A DNA stretch of 64,000 nucleotides, taken from positions 19,287,001 through 19,351,000 of the forward strand of contig OX387199.1 in the NCBI GenBank assembly GCA_947561715.1. The letters are read 5' to 3'. The notes beneath the pieces are model-generated. The model did no database searches and was not told the DNA's origin. It worked only from the letters and a program-made list of their open reading frames with translations. The stretch is from Ascidia mentula (taxonomy: Eukaryota > Chordata > Ascidiacea > Phlebobranchia > Ascidiidae). Below are positions 51,374 to 61,900 of this stretch, one piece after another. Within the stretch, counting starts at the first letter, position 1, and each line of letters starts with the position of its first letter. The position numbers were made by a program, and so were the translations under genes.

Positions 51374-51681
51374 GGACGTGAATGGAATTTGACTGACAAT
51401 CGCACACTTGCCATGCTAACGCAACTTGCCTGAACCTGCAAGGAGTATTCCGATGCTCCTGCTGCCAAGGACAGCTTGGAGACGGGCATAACTGCTACGG
51501 TGAGACGACAGATATCAACCACCAAAAACCTCTCTATGACGAACGCGAGACTGATGATGTGACGCCACCGTTTCATGTGATAATTTTGTTAGCAACCACA
51601 TTTACTGGCAATCTTTATCACAAAAAGACTGGTACTGGTGTTGCCAATTCGCCTACAGGTGTTGTTTGTATAGTTGACTGA
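51374..51681 (+). pseudogene. Relic fifth EGF exon, unit 4 (CxC cysteine still present)
   Basis: Unlike the other units, this copy reads GVFRCSCCQGQLGDGHNCY, so the CxC pair is intact, and the tail stays open to TGA at 51,679-51,681. The upstream frame break and TGA are shared with the other units. It is the closest to the ancestral exon. Confidence 0.5.
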
Positions 51682-52297
51682 ATCAACAGCAAGCGGGTAA
51701 AATAGCAGTTTGACAGTAGCGAAAAAGTAGAAGGACAAAATTACTGAGACTTTTGAATCAAAGTGGTCGGCTGCGTGGCAACTGTCAACGGCGGTCAGGA
51801 ACTTGAAACGTGATATAACCTCACATAACAGAAAAGCGAAAGAGTTTTTGCAATCAACAAGACACGGAATTTTTGACTCATAATATAAGCAATACGTAGA
51901 GGGTATTTAATAAGGCTTGATTTTTGCATTGGTGACATGTTTCATTACGTTACAATGCTATGAGCTTTGCACATTATATTCCGTGACTCTATTTCCATGA
52001 TTAGAAATTAGGATAATAACCAAAAACACCCCAACAGTACGGAAAAACTATAGGTTGTCGAACATGCCCATCATGCTTTGTGTAAGGTCGGTGTTGACCT
52101 ATTTAATAAACTGTCATAACTTTTGCGAATCAAACCAGCTTGCACACTCAAGTGTAAAAACGATTAGAATCTCATAACAAAATAGTCTAACCATGGCATA
52201 CATAAAATCCAAGTAACATGGTCCACTGAAGGTAAATAACATTTTTATGTTTAGGTTATTCCCCTAAAGTCATATTATATTTTGTTATTTTGTAAAC

Positions 52298-52299
52298 AG
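52298..52299 (+). promoter_or_regulatory. Possible spliced-leader acceptor upstream of LDHD
   Basis: A T-rich run (ATTTTGTTATTTTGTAAACAG) ends in AG 15 bases before the LDHD start codon. Tunicates such as Ciona trans-splice a leader to many mRNAs at such unpaired acceptors. It could equally be the acceptor of a conventional 5' UTR intron. Confidence 0.35.
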
Positions 52300-52313
52300 T
52301 TCTGTTTGTTGCC

Positions 52314-53774
52314 ATGTTGCCTTCATTTTTCAACTCGAGCATGTCTTTAAAATTTCCCATTCGCAATGTCCTGCGTTACAGTTCCAATAGGGCAGCCGTC
52401 CTAAAGGTCGCCAATGAGATTAAAGGCATTGTCGGTGAAAAATGTGTGGCCACGTCGAATGCTGCTTGTGAACAATATAACCACGACGAATCCTACCACA
52501 GATACATGTCCCCTATTGCTGTAGTTTGGCCAAATTCAGTTCAGGAGGTCAGTGAAATTGCTAAACTGTGCTTCAAACACAAAATATGCATGACACCCTA
52601 CGGAACTGGCACTGGTTTGGAAGGAGGGGTCGCTCCCCTACAGGACTCAATATGTGTTAACCTCACCAACATGGACAAAATCAACCAGTGCAATTTAGAG
52701 GACTTTGATGTAAAAGTCCAACCTGGAGTTACCAGAAAGCAGCTTAACAATGAACTTCGAAGCACTGGACTGTGGTTCCCAGTTGATCCTGGTGCAGATG
52801 CTTCTTTATGTGGCATGGCTGCCACTTCGGCATCTGGCACAAACGCAGTGCGATACGGCACAATGAAAGAAAATGTTTTAAACTTAGAGGTTGTCTTGGC
52901 AGATGGTACAATTACAAACACAGGCGGTGCTGGCCGAAGATGCAGAAAATCTTCTGCTGGATATAACTTAACTGAACTGTTTGTTGGCTCAGAGGGAACC
53001 TTGGGATTTATCACAGAAGCCACCTTAAGGCTTCATGCACTTCCTGAATGCACCTTATCTGCCGTATGCTCTTTTCCATCAGTTTTGGATGCAGTTAACA
53101 GTGCAACTCAGGTTTTGCAATCTGGCATACCTATTGCCAGGATTGAGTTGCTGGATGAAATAACCATAGATGCTGCGAATAAGTTTAGTAAGCTTGACAA
53201 AGCTGTCAAACCGACTTTGTTCTTAGAATTTCATGGGTCTGAAAATGGGACAAAAGAACAGGTGAATTTAACTGCAGAAATAGCAACAGAGAACGGTGGG
53301 TCTAATTTCGAATGGGCAGACACTCAGGAAAAACAAAATCATTTATGGAAGGCAAGGCATGACCTCTTGTATGCACTTATTGCTCTAAGGCCTGGAACTA
53401 AGGCTTTATCAACAGATGTGTGTGTACCATTGTCTGCACTGCCACAAGCTGTTTCCCATGCGCAAGCAGCAATGAAAAAGTCTGGTCTTTTGGGTGGCAT
53501 TTTAGGACATGTTGGTGATGGTAATTTTCACTGTGTGCTAGGTATGGATATTGACAGTAATGAAGAAGTTATAAAAGCCAAGCAGCTGTCAAACGCCATT
53601 GCTAATCATGCCCTGAAGCTTGGTGGCACCTGTACAGGTGAACATGGTATAGGTGTTGGAAAGCGCAATCTTTTGTTGGATGAAGTGGGTGTGACTGGTG
53701 TTAAACTGATGAAGTCGATAAAAAACAGCATTGATCCATGCAATCTTATGAACCCTGGGAAAGTGTTTGAATGA
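52314..53774 (+). CDS. LDHD: D-lactate dehydrogenase, mitochondrial FAD-dependent, intronless
   Basis: 486 aa in one exon, close to the ~485-507 aa of animal LDHD. It oxidises D-lactate (and related D-2-hydroxy acids) to the keto acid using FAD, passing electrons to cytochrome c in the mitochondrion. Seen: basic, Ser/Asn-rich N-terminus (residues 1-30) fitting a mitochondrial presequence; FAD-binding PCMH domain with GTGTGLEGG (97-105), WFPVDPGADASLCGMAATSA (154-173), SGTNAVRYGT (174-183) and GSEGTLGFITEATLRL (225-240); C-terminal oxidase domain with GHVGDGNFH (398-406), TGEHGIG (441-447) and the terminal NPGKVF. Met-10 is an alternative start. Every other gene in the window has introns, so retroposition is possible, although no poly(A) tract or target duplication is evident. 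AATAAA at 54,249-54,254. Confidence 0.95.
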   Translation: MLPSFFNSSMSLKFPIRNVLRYSSNRAAVLKVANEIKGIVGEKCVATSNAACEQYNHDESYHRYMSPIAVVWPNSVQEVSEIAKLCFKHKICMTPYGTGTGLEGGVAPLQDSICVNLTNMDKINQCNLEDFDVKVQPGVTRKQLNNELRSTGLWFPVDPGADASLCGMAATSASGTNAVRYGTMKENVLNLEVVLADGTITNTGGAGRRCRKSSAGYNLTELFVGSEGTLGFITEATLRLHALPECTLSAVCSFPSVLDAVNSATQVLQSGIPIARIELLDEITIDAANKFSKLDKAVKPTLFLEFHGSENGTKEQVNLTAEIATENGGSNFEWADTQEKQNHLWKARHDLLYALIALRPGTKALSTDVCVPLSALPQAVSHAQAAMKKSGLLGGILGHVGDGNFHCVLGMDIDSNEEVIKAKQLSNAIANHALKLGGTCTGEHGIGVGKRNLLLDEVGVTGVKLMKSIKNSIDPCNLMNPGKVFE

Positions 53775-54557
53775 CTTCATATTTTTGAATGAAAATTCTT
53801 CCTTCTGCACTATGTTTTTCTAAAGTTCATGCAAAATGCAATGTTTTCTATAATTGTCATTTTTGTATTTTAACCAAACATAACAGCTTCATATTTTGGT
53901 GGTATATATTTTGATTGCAATTTTTTAATGTTTGGTTTTCTTGCTGTTACCCACAATGTTGGTTTAATGCTATAATTATGTTTTTAAAAACCTTCTAATC
54001 AGTTATTGCTAACCAGGGATATTGAATTGCTGCAGGCTATATTACATGTATAGGATTTTATGTGAGCTTTGCAAATACTAGTAGATTAATATTTACATTT
54101 TATTAGTAGCAACAGGACACTAATTTGTATTATCAAGTTATAACATCATAATAATATCACATACTTTTTGATAGTCGGTAAAAATTTAGATCTATATTCA
54201 TAATGCAATTCTTTCTGCAAATTGTTTTTAATATAGCGTCTGTTATGCAATAAATGTGAAATTTGTCAATGCTTCCTTAAACAAATTTGCTCGTGGTGAT
54301 GATGTTTTTTTTTAATGTTTGGGACAAAATATAACGGCGGACATGAGTTAATTGAATGAGCTAAACACATTGACTAACATATGCAATTAGTCACGTTCAT
54401 ATCCCAACAAGCAAATACAAATGGGTTTAAGTGCGCTGCGCAACGCAGACACGTAACCACCACGTGTAAGGGTTCTATTTGCACAAGTCAAATTGCAAGT
54501 GAGGCGCACTACTATATTCAACAAGGTTAGCTATAGCAGGAGGACCTGTTATCGACG
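53775..54557. other. LDHD 3' UTR and intergenic spacer
   Basis: AT-rich; AATAAA at 54,249 probably ends the LDHD transcript. The last ~250 bp should hold the promoter of the LCCL gene; an ACTATATTCAAC stretch ~45 bp before its ATG is the only TATA-like element seen. Confidence 0.5.
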
Positions 54558-56623
54558 ATGGGTTGGTTTCATTCTTTAATGATGGTGACGTTTGTTTTTG
54601 CATGCTTAACATTTGCAGGTAAGCTTTGTGATGGTTGTTTGCAAAGCAACAATCGAACTCTGCTTTTTAACTTGTAGCCTAATGGTATAAAGCCTGTTTG
54701 GCACTTTTCAACAACTTTTACGGTCGTGCGATTAACAACAAAGCTATGACAAAAAATGAACAGGTTCGCGAACCGGCGGCAGAGAAAACTGCCTTTAAGT
54801 ACGACCGATTCAAAATGACAGCAAATATATCATATTCTGCTTGTCAAATTAGTCTGATGAAATAATTAGACTGTACTTTTCTCATATACGTAAGACCCCG
54901 TGAGCTGTTGTTGCAATGGTTGCCGATACTATGTTTTGGTCATATATTTTTTACGCTTTTAAATGGTTTCGTTTAAAATGTTACTAAATTTAAAGGTGGA
55001 CAAAAATGTACCGACTCCATGCCACGAAATTTGTGTCTTGAGAAAAAAATGATGGGATTTTGTCGTTTGCGGCCTTACATGACGGATTGCTGTGGAACTT
55101 GCTTGGAGAAACGTAAGTTGAGGAACGAGCAAATTTGTTACCAAACTTAAGCAGACAAACCGCGGTTCTTTAGTTTGCGCACCTCGTGAAATATGAATAT
55201 ATTTCTGTTGTGGCGGAAAATATAGTGTAAGTTTCTTCGTGACCAAGTAGGCCTATATATTTTTCTGTAAGGCAGAATAAATATTGTAAATAAAGACAGG
55301 ACACGCATGCAAAACTAGTAGACGCTTTTTTGTAAAATATGTGAAAGGCCACAATATGCCATTTTACGCAGTCTTACTGACTGAGTACATTGAACTCGAA
55401 TGAAAAGAAACTACAAAATACGTTATTGCAAACAATTAATTGATTGTGTTTTGAAGCACCATCACCACTAACGGAGACCGAGAAACAATTGAAAACTGCA
55501 TTGGCAGAGATGCAAACATTGAAAGGTAAAATTTTCAATATAAACCGAGGCGTTTTTGACTGTGACATATTTGAATATTACAGGCAGATTGTTGCGCGTT
55601 ATTTCTGTAATTCAACCCCAGTTACAAGGTAAGTAGCGGTTTTCTTGGCTTGATGGTGTTGCTATTTAGTGCATGTACATAGCACGATATGGTATTAAAT
55701 TACGATATTATCGTTTAGATCTGACTATTCATAACAACTGCAAGCATACAATCAACACATTTATTTGCCTGTCCGTATAGTAGGCCTACGATAATATTTC
55801 GACTTTTGTGCGGAAACAGAGGAAGTTAACATACTTTTACGTGAATGCAGCAAATTGTTATTCAACTTTCGGCGAGTTTTGGACCCCAAGTTTTACTGCT
55901 ATTTGCCCTCCCAACTGTCACATCCTGCATGAAATTACGATATGGGGGACGATCGTTTACACAACCGAGTCAAGTATATGCAGAGCGGCAATACACGACG
56001 GAAAGATCACAGGTATGAAAATGTAATGAAAGCACAATGAATTGAAGATGTATGAACGACCGAGTAGAGGATATTAAGCGGTAAAAATTCTGCATAACAC
56101 TCGATTTGAATCAATTGGCTGCAAAACATTTAAAAATCGAGATCAAAAATGCAAGGCTGGCCGACAAACTGCATGGAATCAACTGTTCCTTACGTTCAAA
56201 ATTTTATAAAGTTTTTACGCGTGTTTTTATCTGATTTACTTTTGCAAAACCTGAATTCTCGTTATAAGTTACGTTCACTGTTATTGCAAGTTTCGAAATC
56301 ATTTATCACTTTTACTAAGTCAATGAAAAATATTTGGAACTTCAGTCAAACGGCTTATTCTTATAACTGTATATTCCAGGTGCGGCTGGAGGTCCTGTGA
56401 CCGTTTACAAACGAGGATTGCAAAATTATTTTCCTGGTTCCTTTCACAATGGCGTGGTGTCCGCTTCGCAGCGAGGCGGTCAATACAGTTTCTATTTTGG
56501 AAGTAAGTATTCATGTTTACCTTTTTAGAGAGGCTTGGTAACCATGGATTTCAACACATTATAGTCCAAACACAAATTACATTTTCAGGTAAACAATTAT
56601 TTTGTTTTGCAGAACGCATTTGA
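54558..56623 (+). CDS. Small secreted protein: six-Cys (ShKT/PLAC-like) module, helical linker, LCCL domain
   Basis: Seven exons in continuous phase give 195 aa: 54,558-54,618 (signal peptide MGWFHSLMMVTFVFACLTFA), 54,996-55,112, 55,457-55,525, 55,584-55,628, 55,851-56,012, 56,380-56,502, 56,613-56,623. Exon 2 has six cysteines ending DCCGTC, like ShKT or PLAC modules. Exons 3-4 (TETEKQLKTALAEMQTLK) look helical. Exons 5-6 encode an LCCL domain: AICPPNC, IWGTIVYTTESSICRAAIHD, GGPVTVYKRG, FHNGVVSASQRGG, YSFYFG. The protein stops three residues later. LCCL domains occur in cochlin and CRISPLD proteins and act extracellularly, with roles in matrix or lipid binding. AATAAA at 57,069. The combination with an N-terminal six-Cys module is not one I recognise. 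Internal introns are phase 1. Confidence 0.8.
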
Positions 56624-57394
56624 CTTACGATGGAGAATGTTACTGTCGTATATGCAAGGAATTTCGAAACATTTTCATGTGTTGTAGATCTTGTATGGTA
56701 TAGCGCGTATAGCCTACATCGGTAATATAATTTCAGAAAACGTTTTGTGCCCTAAAAATGAATATATTGCAATTAACGACATTCGTCAGTACACAATAAG
56801 TTACTTCATATGCTACCTGTTGCCTGTAGTAAAAAGGTAAAACCCCTGCAAGAATTCTCAAAAACTTCTCAATAAATTTGCACAAGACACTTTTATTAGT
56901 GGTGTTTTGGGAAAAGTACAATAAAGTGGACTTTCGTTCTGGTAATATATATTACAGTTACTTGTTTTACTTTGCGTAATTGTTATGTACAATATTTATA
57001 CATTCAGAATAGATTCTTGGTTGTTATTCTCTGTTGTTGGCTTGTATGTTAAAATATACATTGATTTGAATAAAGCTTCAGCCTCTTGGCCATGTTTTTG
57101 ACGTGACTGTTTAAAATCGACTTACGTATTTCTGGTGAACAGCTTGTCACAGTAGCATATATGATAAAAGTTGCTTTTTCGTCCAAAAATCAACACCGGC
57201 CTTCTGTGCCAACTTTTACTGGCATTTTCATGGTGAAGACAAATACTGCGGTTTTAAAACAATTGCAATGGAAAGAATAGCGTAAAAAAATAAGGAGCAC
57301 GCAGTCTGGAAAATACCGAAAAAATCTCCCAGGACATAATTAAGCTAGCCAGAATTTGTTTATAAACGTATTATTTTGTTTGGCGTTGGGCATG

Positions 57395-57495
57395 TAACAT
57401 ACGTCACAGAAAGCAGTGCTTGTATTGCGTAATGTTTTGCGTGTGTAACATACGTCACAGAAACCAGTGCTTGTATTGCGTAATGTTTTGCGCGC
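57395..57495 (+). repeat. 51-bp direct repeat, two copies
   Basis: TAACATACGTCACAGAAA followed by CAGTGCTTGTATTGCGTAAT occurs at 57,395 and 57,446 with one or two differences. Confidence 0.85.
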
Positions 57496-57741
57496 AGCTT
57501 TGCACATGTACTGCATAATCCCACAATGTGACCCAAATGATTGAGCCATCGAATATTCTCGAGTAAAGTGATTCATTCAACATCCTGTTTACCACATAAA
57601 ATGTTCTCCTATGCTTATGTCACATCACACCTATGTTCTTGTATTATATTACTTCAAGCGCCTCATGATATCACGTGACATTATTGACCAATCAGCTCTC
57701 ATAATGGAGAGCGTTAAAAAGTCCAGGTTAGACCGGTAAAT

Positions 57742-57795
57742 TCATTCTAATTCATTCTATTTGATTCCATTCTATTTGCTGCCATTCTATTTGCT
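57742..57795 (+). repeat. 15-bp degenerate tandem repeat containing ATTCTATTTG
   Basis: Three consecutive copies of CATTCTATTTG plus 4 variable bases (GATTC, CTGC, CTGG types), preceded by a degenerate copy (CATTCTAATT). Lies 30 bp before the 81-aa ORF. Confidence 0.7.
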
Positions 57796-57827
57796 GGCAT
57801 CCTATCAACGTTGTATTGAAAGTTGTA

Positions 57828-58073
57828 ATGTACCGTCGTAATGAAGAAGATAACAGAAATGAATACAATTATTCGGGAAGATATCTTGGTTCTGGGTGCT
57901 TTATAGAACGGGGCAGAAGCAGGTTTAACCATCAAAGAGACTCAATAACCGCTCAGGCCATCGAGACACTGTTAAATATCTCTGAGACCCTTAGAGTTAT
58001 TTACAGGCAAAATAAAGCAGCCAGAAAGGTCATAAACTACTGCGAGCCCCTTTTGCCAACGGGCACAGTTTGA
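57828..58073 (+). CDS. Possible small single-exon gene, 81 aa, no recognised domain
   Basis: ATG at 57,828 opens an 81-codon frame to TGA at 58,071-58,073. The N-terminal half is polar (Arg/Asn/Tyr-rich, MYRRNEEDNRNEYNYSGRYL); the second half (TAQAIETLLNISETLRVIYR) looks like an amphipathic helix. A CCAAT box and E-box lie ~140-155 bp upstream, and a run of ten A follows ~45 bp after the stop. Function unknown; may be a retrocopy or a chance ORF. Confidence 0.4.
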   Translation: MYRRNEEDNRNEYNYSGRYLGSGCFIERGRSRFNHQRDSITAQAIETLLNISETLRVIYRQNKAARKVINYCEPLLPTGTV

Positions 58074-58937
58074 TGACGTAGTCAACTATTGAAATAATGG
58101 CAGGCCCTGACTGAAATATATAAAAAAAAAATTTCCACAAAATTAACGGCCACGCACATCCATAAAGTTATGGATGCGAATGTGAATAAACCAGTGCTGA
58201 AAGTAAGGTAAAATGGTCAAATACGACGTACCGGTAAGAATTCGACGGCTGGTGTGTGTCCCAAAATGTTACCAGAAAAACATAGATAGTAAATTTTTTC
58301 ACTTATTTAAAAAATCTCACCTATACGAAAACACGGTGATTACTTTTTTTGTCATAAATTTCCCGTTAGAAGTCAATAATTTGAAACTTTCGGAAGTTTC
58401 AGATTGTTATAGCCAGCAGGTTTATTATAAATAAGTTATTGACTTCCTATCGGAATAAATTATTGTCGCTGGTATAGAATGACAATGCTCATTAGAGGAA
58501 TAGATTCTGACAGAAAAGTCTTTTCGGAAAGAATGTTTTTTTTTACTTTTAACCCTGGAATGAGCATTTTAATTTATACTCCCGTCCCCGCTTGATGTGT
58601 ATCCACATGTGACTCGTCAAAACGCGTAAGTGACTCTTAAAACTCGAAACCCGAGGATGTGAATGATGCAAGGAAGTGCCTACCTACGTTCGAAGGGCCC
58701 TTAACAAATTTGTTTCGTCGCAACAGAGTCCACTTCGTGCCTTTGTCTTTCCCCAATCTCGAGGAAAAAATTTTCTTATGACAATCATATTGCTGACGTA
58801 CATTGCACTGAAAATACTTCCAATTTAAATGTTAGATCATATTGACATGCGAACGTATTGACATGCGAACGTTTTATTCCAATGCGTTGCACTTGATGCT
58901 GTGGTAAGAGTGTAATGGGAGTATAATTTATTGCATC
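58074..58937. other. Intergenic spacer before the LRR-Ig gene
   Basis: No exon or repeat family recognised. A short palindrome around GCACATCCATAAAGTTATGGATGCG (58,155-58,181) could form a hairpin. The ORF at 58,213-58,434 has no domain and is not supported. Confidence 0.45.
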
Positions 58938-61900
58938 ATGAAAGCGTTACTTTTGTATTGTGGATTATGTCTCTTTCTATGTGCGTTCGCTCAACAAGGT
59001 CGGGTAAGTCAACATAATTTGCTGTGTAAGTTTGTGAAGGTAAACAGTTTTATATTTTTTGTATCGCGGCTTTTGGAAAAGATTGGACTAAGTTTGCGTA
59101 ACGCTGTGGAAAAAATTCTAAGATATAGGAAAAAATGTAGTAGCATTTAGAAACTTTTAGACACGGCTATCTCAGGTCTTTAAAGCGAAATTTATGTCAC
59201 TTTCACCGCCAAACTTTGTAAATGTTAGTTGAACAAAAGACATTTGAAAGGAAATGTCTCTCCTAAATCCGTCATTCAGAAACAATTTCTTTTCAAACAA
59301 TTCTAATAACTCGGTTTGATCCAATGCATAACTAAAGCGACGTAAAGTTAAAAACATTAACATAACAAAGTTGCTTCTTCAGGGACCTCAAAATAACCCG
59401 CGTGGTCAACAACAGAATAGGCAGCCCCAGCAGCCCCAGCAGCCCCAGCAACCCCAGCAACCCCAGCAACCTCGGCAGCCCCAACAACCCCAGCAGCCCC
59501 GCCAGCGCCAACCCCAGCAGCCCCAATATCCACAGAACCGGGGGCAGCAAGGTCGTGGACGACAACAACCTCAGCGTAAAAGTTTCAAAACATTTCTGAC
59601 AGCAAACTTTCTGGCCCATATTGCAGAAAACTTTGCCATGTATTATTTATTTAGACGTTTCGGCAAAAAATTAAACCATCGTCAGTGTTATAAATGGCTT
59701 TGCTGGTCGAGCCCAACGTAGTTATACTTTTTGACAAACTAGCAGATCTACTTGACTTAAATTTCATTGATGGGAGAGGACGTTTCACGTAACCCCTCTA
59801 CATACATTTCAGGCCCTCAAGAACGAACTATTTGCAACACTGTTTGTTATTGCCAACAATCTCAAGCCTACTGCGCCCAGAAAGGTTTAAGGTAAGTTTT
59901 GCGTGCAACCTCGGAGGCAACTGCTAAAAAAAGATGCTGCTCCTTTTGTTTTTTTTCTTTAACGTAGCATGATGTGGCAAATTTAGTCGAAACAGTGGCC
60001 TGGCCCTGTCTGCAGCTTCCTACAAAGCACTACAGGCTCCATTGCTTTGTACCGCATACGCGTTTCAAAAATACTTTCTCGCTTTGCCGTGAAGCAAATC
60101 GCATTTTTATGTCATTCACCAGTTCATTACCCGATGAGAAATGGCCGTACGGAATACAGAGAATCAGCTTCGAGCAGAACCGCTTCACCTCTTTGCCGAA
60201 GAACGGATTTAAAGTGGAGGAATTACGGAGCGTGTCGGCTCTCACTTTCTCATACAACGCAATTAAAACGATAAAGGTGCTTGAATTCCAAATGTGGACT
60301 CTCTTAACCCAAACATTCGCGTTAATCCATGAGTGGTAAATTCCTCACAGATTTTACGCGGGTCTTAGAAAACGCCAAGGTTTGAAAGACCTTTTCGTCT
60401 CCCATATTGGCATAGAAATTACAATAGTTTGTTTGTTGTCTACGGAGCCGTGAGCGACCATTTCCGGGCCATGCGGGCCATGCGGGCCATGCGGGCCACA
60501 AGGACAAATGGGACCTATTTATTTCGCGGGCCGCCAGTTCGACATCCCTGTGTTAATCCGTCATATCGAAAATTAACATTTATGACAATTTGGTGATTTT
60601 GATGAGTAAACCCGAAAATTGTGTTAAAGTGTTTTTTGCGGAAGTAGTTGAAGCTGATTTATTGATGTCCCCTTTTCCTATTTAAACACGTTTGGCGGCG
60701 TTCAAGTTGCTTTATTTCCCCAAATTTTTTGTTCCTGGAACACTGCAAGGCTTTATAGGTTAATAAGGAACCCCCATAGTTGTCCATCGGTTCAACTAAT
60801 ATATTTACCAATTTATACATAAAACTATAGTAATTGCAACCTGCTGTAGTAGTACTGATGATGAACCAAGTATAGGTTCGAAACGTTTACTATAAAATGA
60901 TTAACAGCATCTTAGCTTTGGCTTTTTTATTCAAAACTATTGTAATTGCTGGTGCACTGTTTTAAACAGACTGACTTAAAAAACTTTATTCGCACGAGCT
61001 TTTTTTTTAAGTCAGTCTATCCAAAATAGTGCACCAGGAATTTCTAAGTTACAGACCTGAGACTGACACGGTGTATTGAAGAAATTGCATAAACTAGTTT
61101 GTGGCTTCATGTTTTGTGATTGAACCCTAGGATACATAACTTCAACACGAAAACTATTTTTTTCCAAAGAACGACGCTTTCAACGGCCTTACCGGATTAC
61201 GGGAACTTACAATCAACTCCAACCAGCTTTCCTCGTTCGAGAAAGGAGCTTTTAACGGTTTGCAGTCACTGGAAGTGATAAACTTAAAAGACAACAGAAT
61301 CGAAAAATTGGAACCGGTTAGGACAGTACTGATTAATCTGATACTTGCTTTGTTTAACTTGGTAACAACAGCAAAAATGACAAACTGACATAACCCGACC
61401 TTGATGTCTAACAAACTTCCAAAGTCGTTTTTGCCCTTGCTTACTTACAGAGCTTCATTTGGATTTCATACGTTTTTGCAGGCTCGTGGTTTACATACGT
61501 TTTTGCAGGCTCGTGGTTTATACACGTTTTTGCAGGCTCGTGGTTTACATACGTTTTTGCAGGCTCGTGGTTTATACACGTTTTTGCAGGCTCGTGGATT
61601 ATATACGTTTTTGCAGGCTCGTGGTTTACATACGTTTTTGCAGGCTCGTGGTTTATACACGTTTTTGCAGGCTCGTGGATTATATACGTTTTTGCAGGCT
61701 GCTTTCACAAAGATACCGCGTCTGAATTCCCTCAACTTGGATGGAAATAACCTCGAGACGATTTCAAGCAACTTTTTCGATCAAGTTCATCGTCTTAACT
61801 CTCTCACGTTGTCCAACAACCCGTGGAAATGTAATTGCGAGTAAGAATGAAATAACTTGATTCAAAACTGTTTTAGACGATTTTCTTTTTCTTTGACTTG

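Larger units (their letters stand above)
1..52070. repeat. Tandem array of an ~18 kb multigene unit, about 3.2 copies
   Basis: The same order of exons, introns and transposons recurs with offsets of about 17,796-17,850 bases (unit 1 to 2) and about 18,130 bases at the start of unit 3. Homology of the fourth, truncated unit ends near 52,070, just where the other units carry a MITE. Copies differ by scattered substitutions, small indels and private insertions, so they are real diverged paralogues and not a simple assembly echo. Unit 3 lacks the SLC1 segment and EGF exon 1. Copy boundaries depend on where one cuts; the EGF gene is continuous across the boundary used here. Confidence 0.93.
56624..57827. 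other. Intergenic, with a 51-bp direct repeat and promoter-like motifs
   Basis: LCCL gene 3' UTR to about 57,090. Two copies of a 51-bp unit (start TAACATACGTCACAGAAA) at 57,395-57,495. CACGTGAC (~57,672) and GACCAATCAGC (~57,687, CCAAT box) lie before the small ORF at 57,828. A degenerate 15-bp repeat with ATTCTATTTG runs ~57,742-57,795. Confidence 0.55.

Noticed and set aside
52598-53023. 141-codon ORF on the minus strand inside LDHD
   Set aside because: Antisense shadow of a strongly conserved coding region.
59402-59599. Ser/Pro/Asn-rich ORF overlapping the Pro-Gln exon
   Set aside because: Alternative frame of the CAG/CCC repeat; the PQ frame joins correctly to the signal peptide and LRR exons.
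61459-61725. FCRLVVYIR-type repeat ORF and its antisense partner
   Set aside because: Other frames of the 27-bp minisatellite; only the LQARG frame matches the LRR exon.
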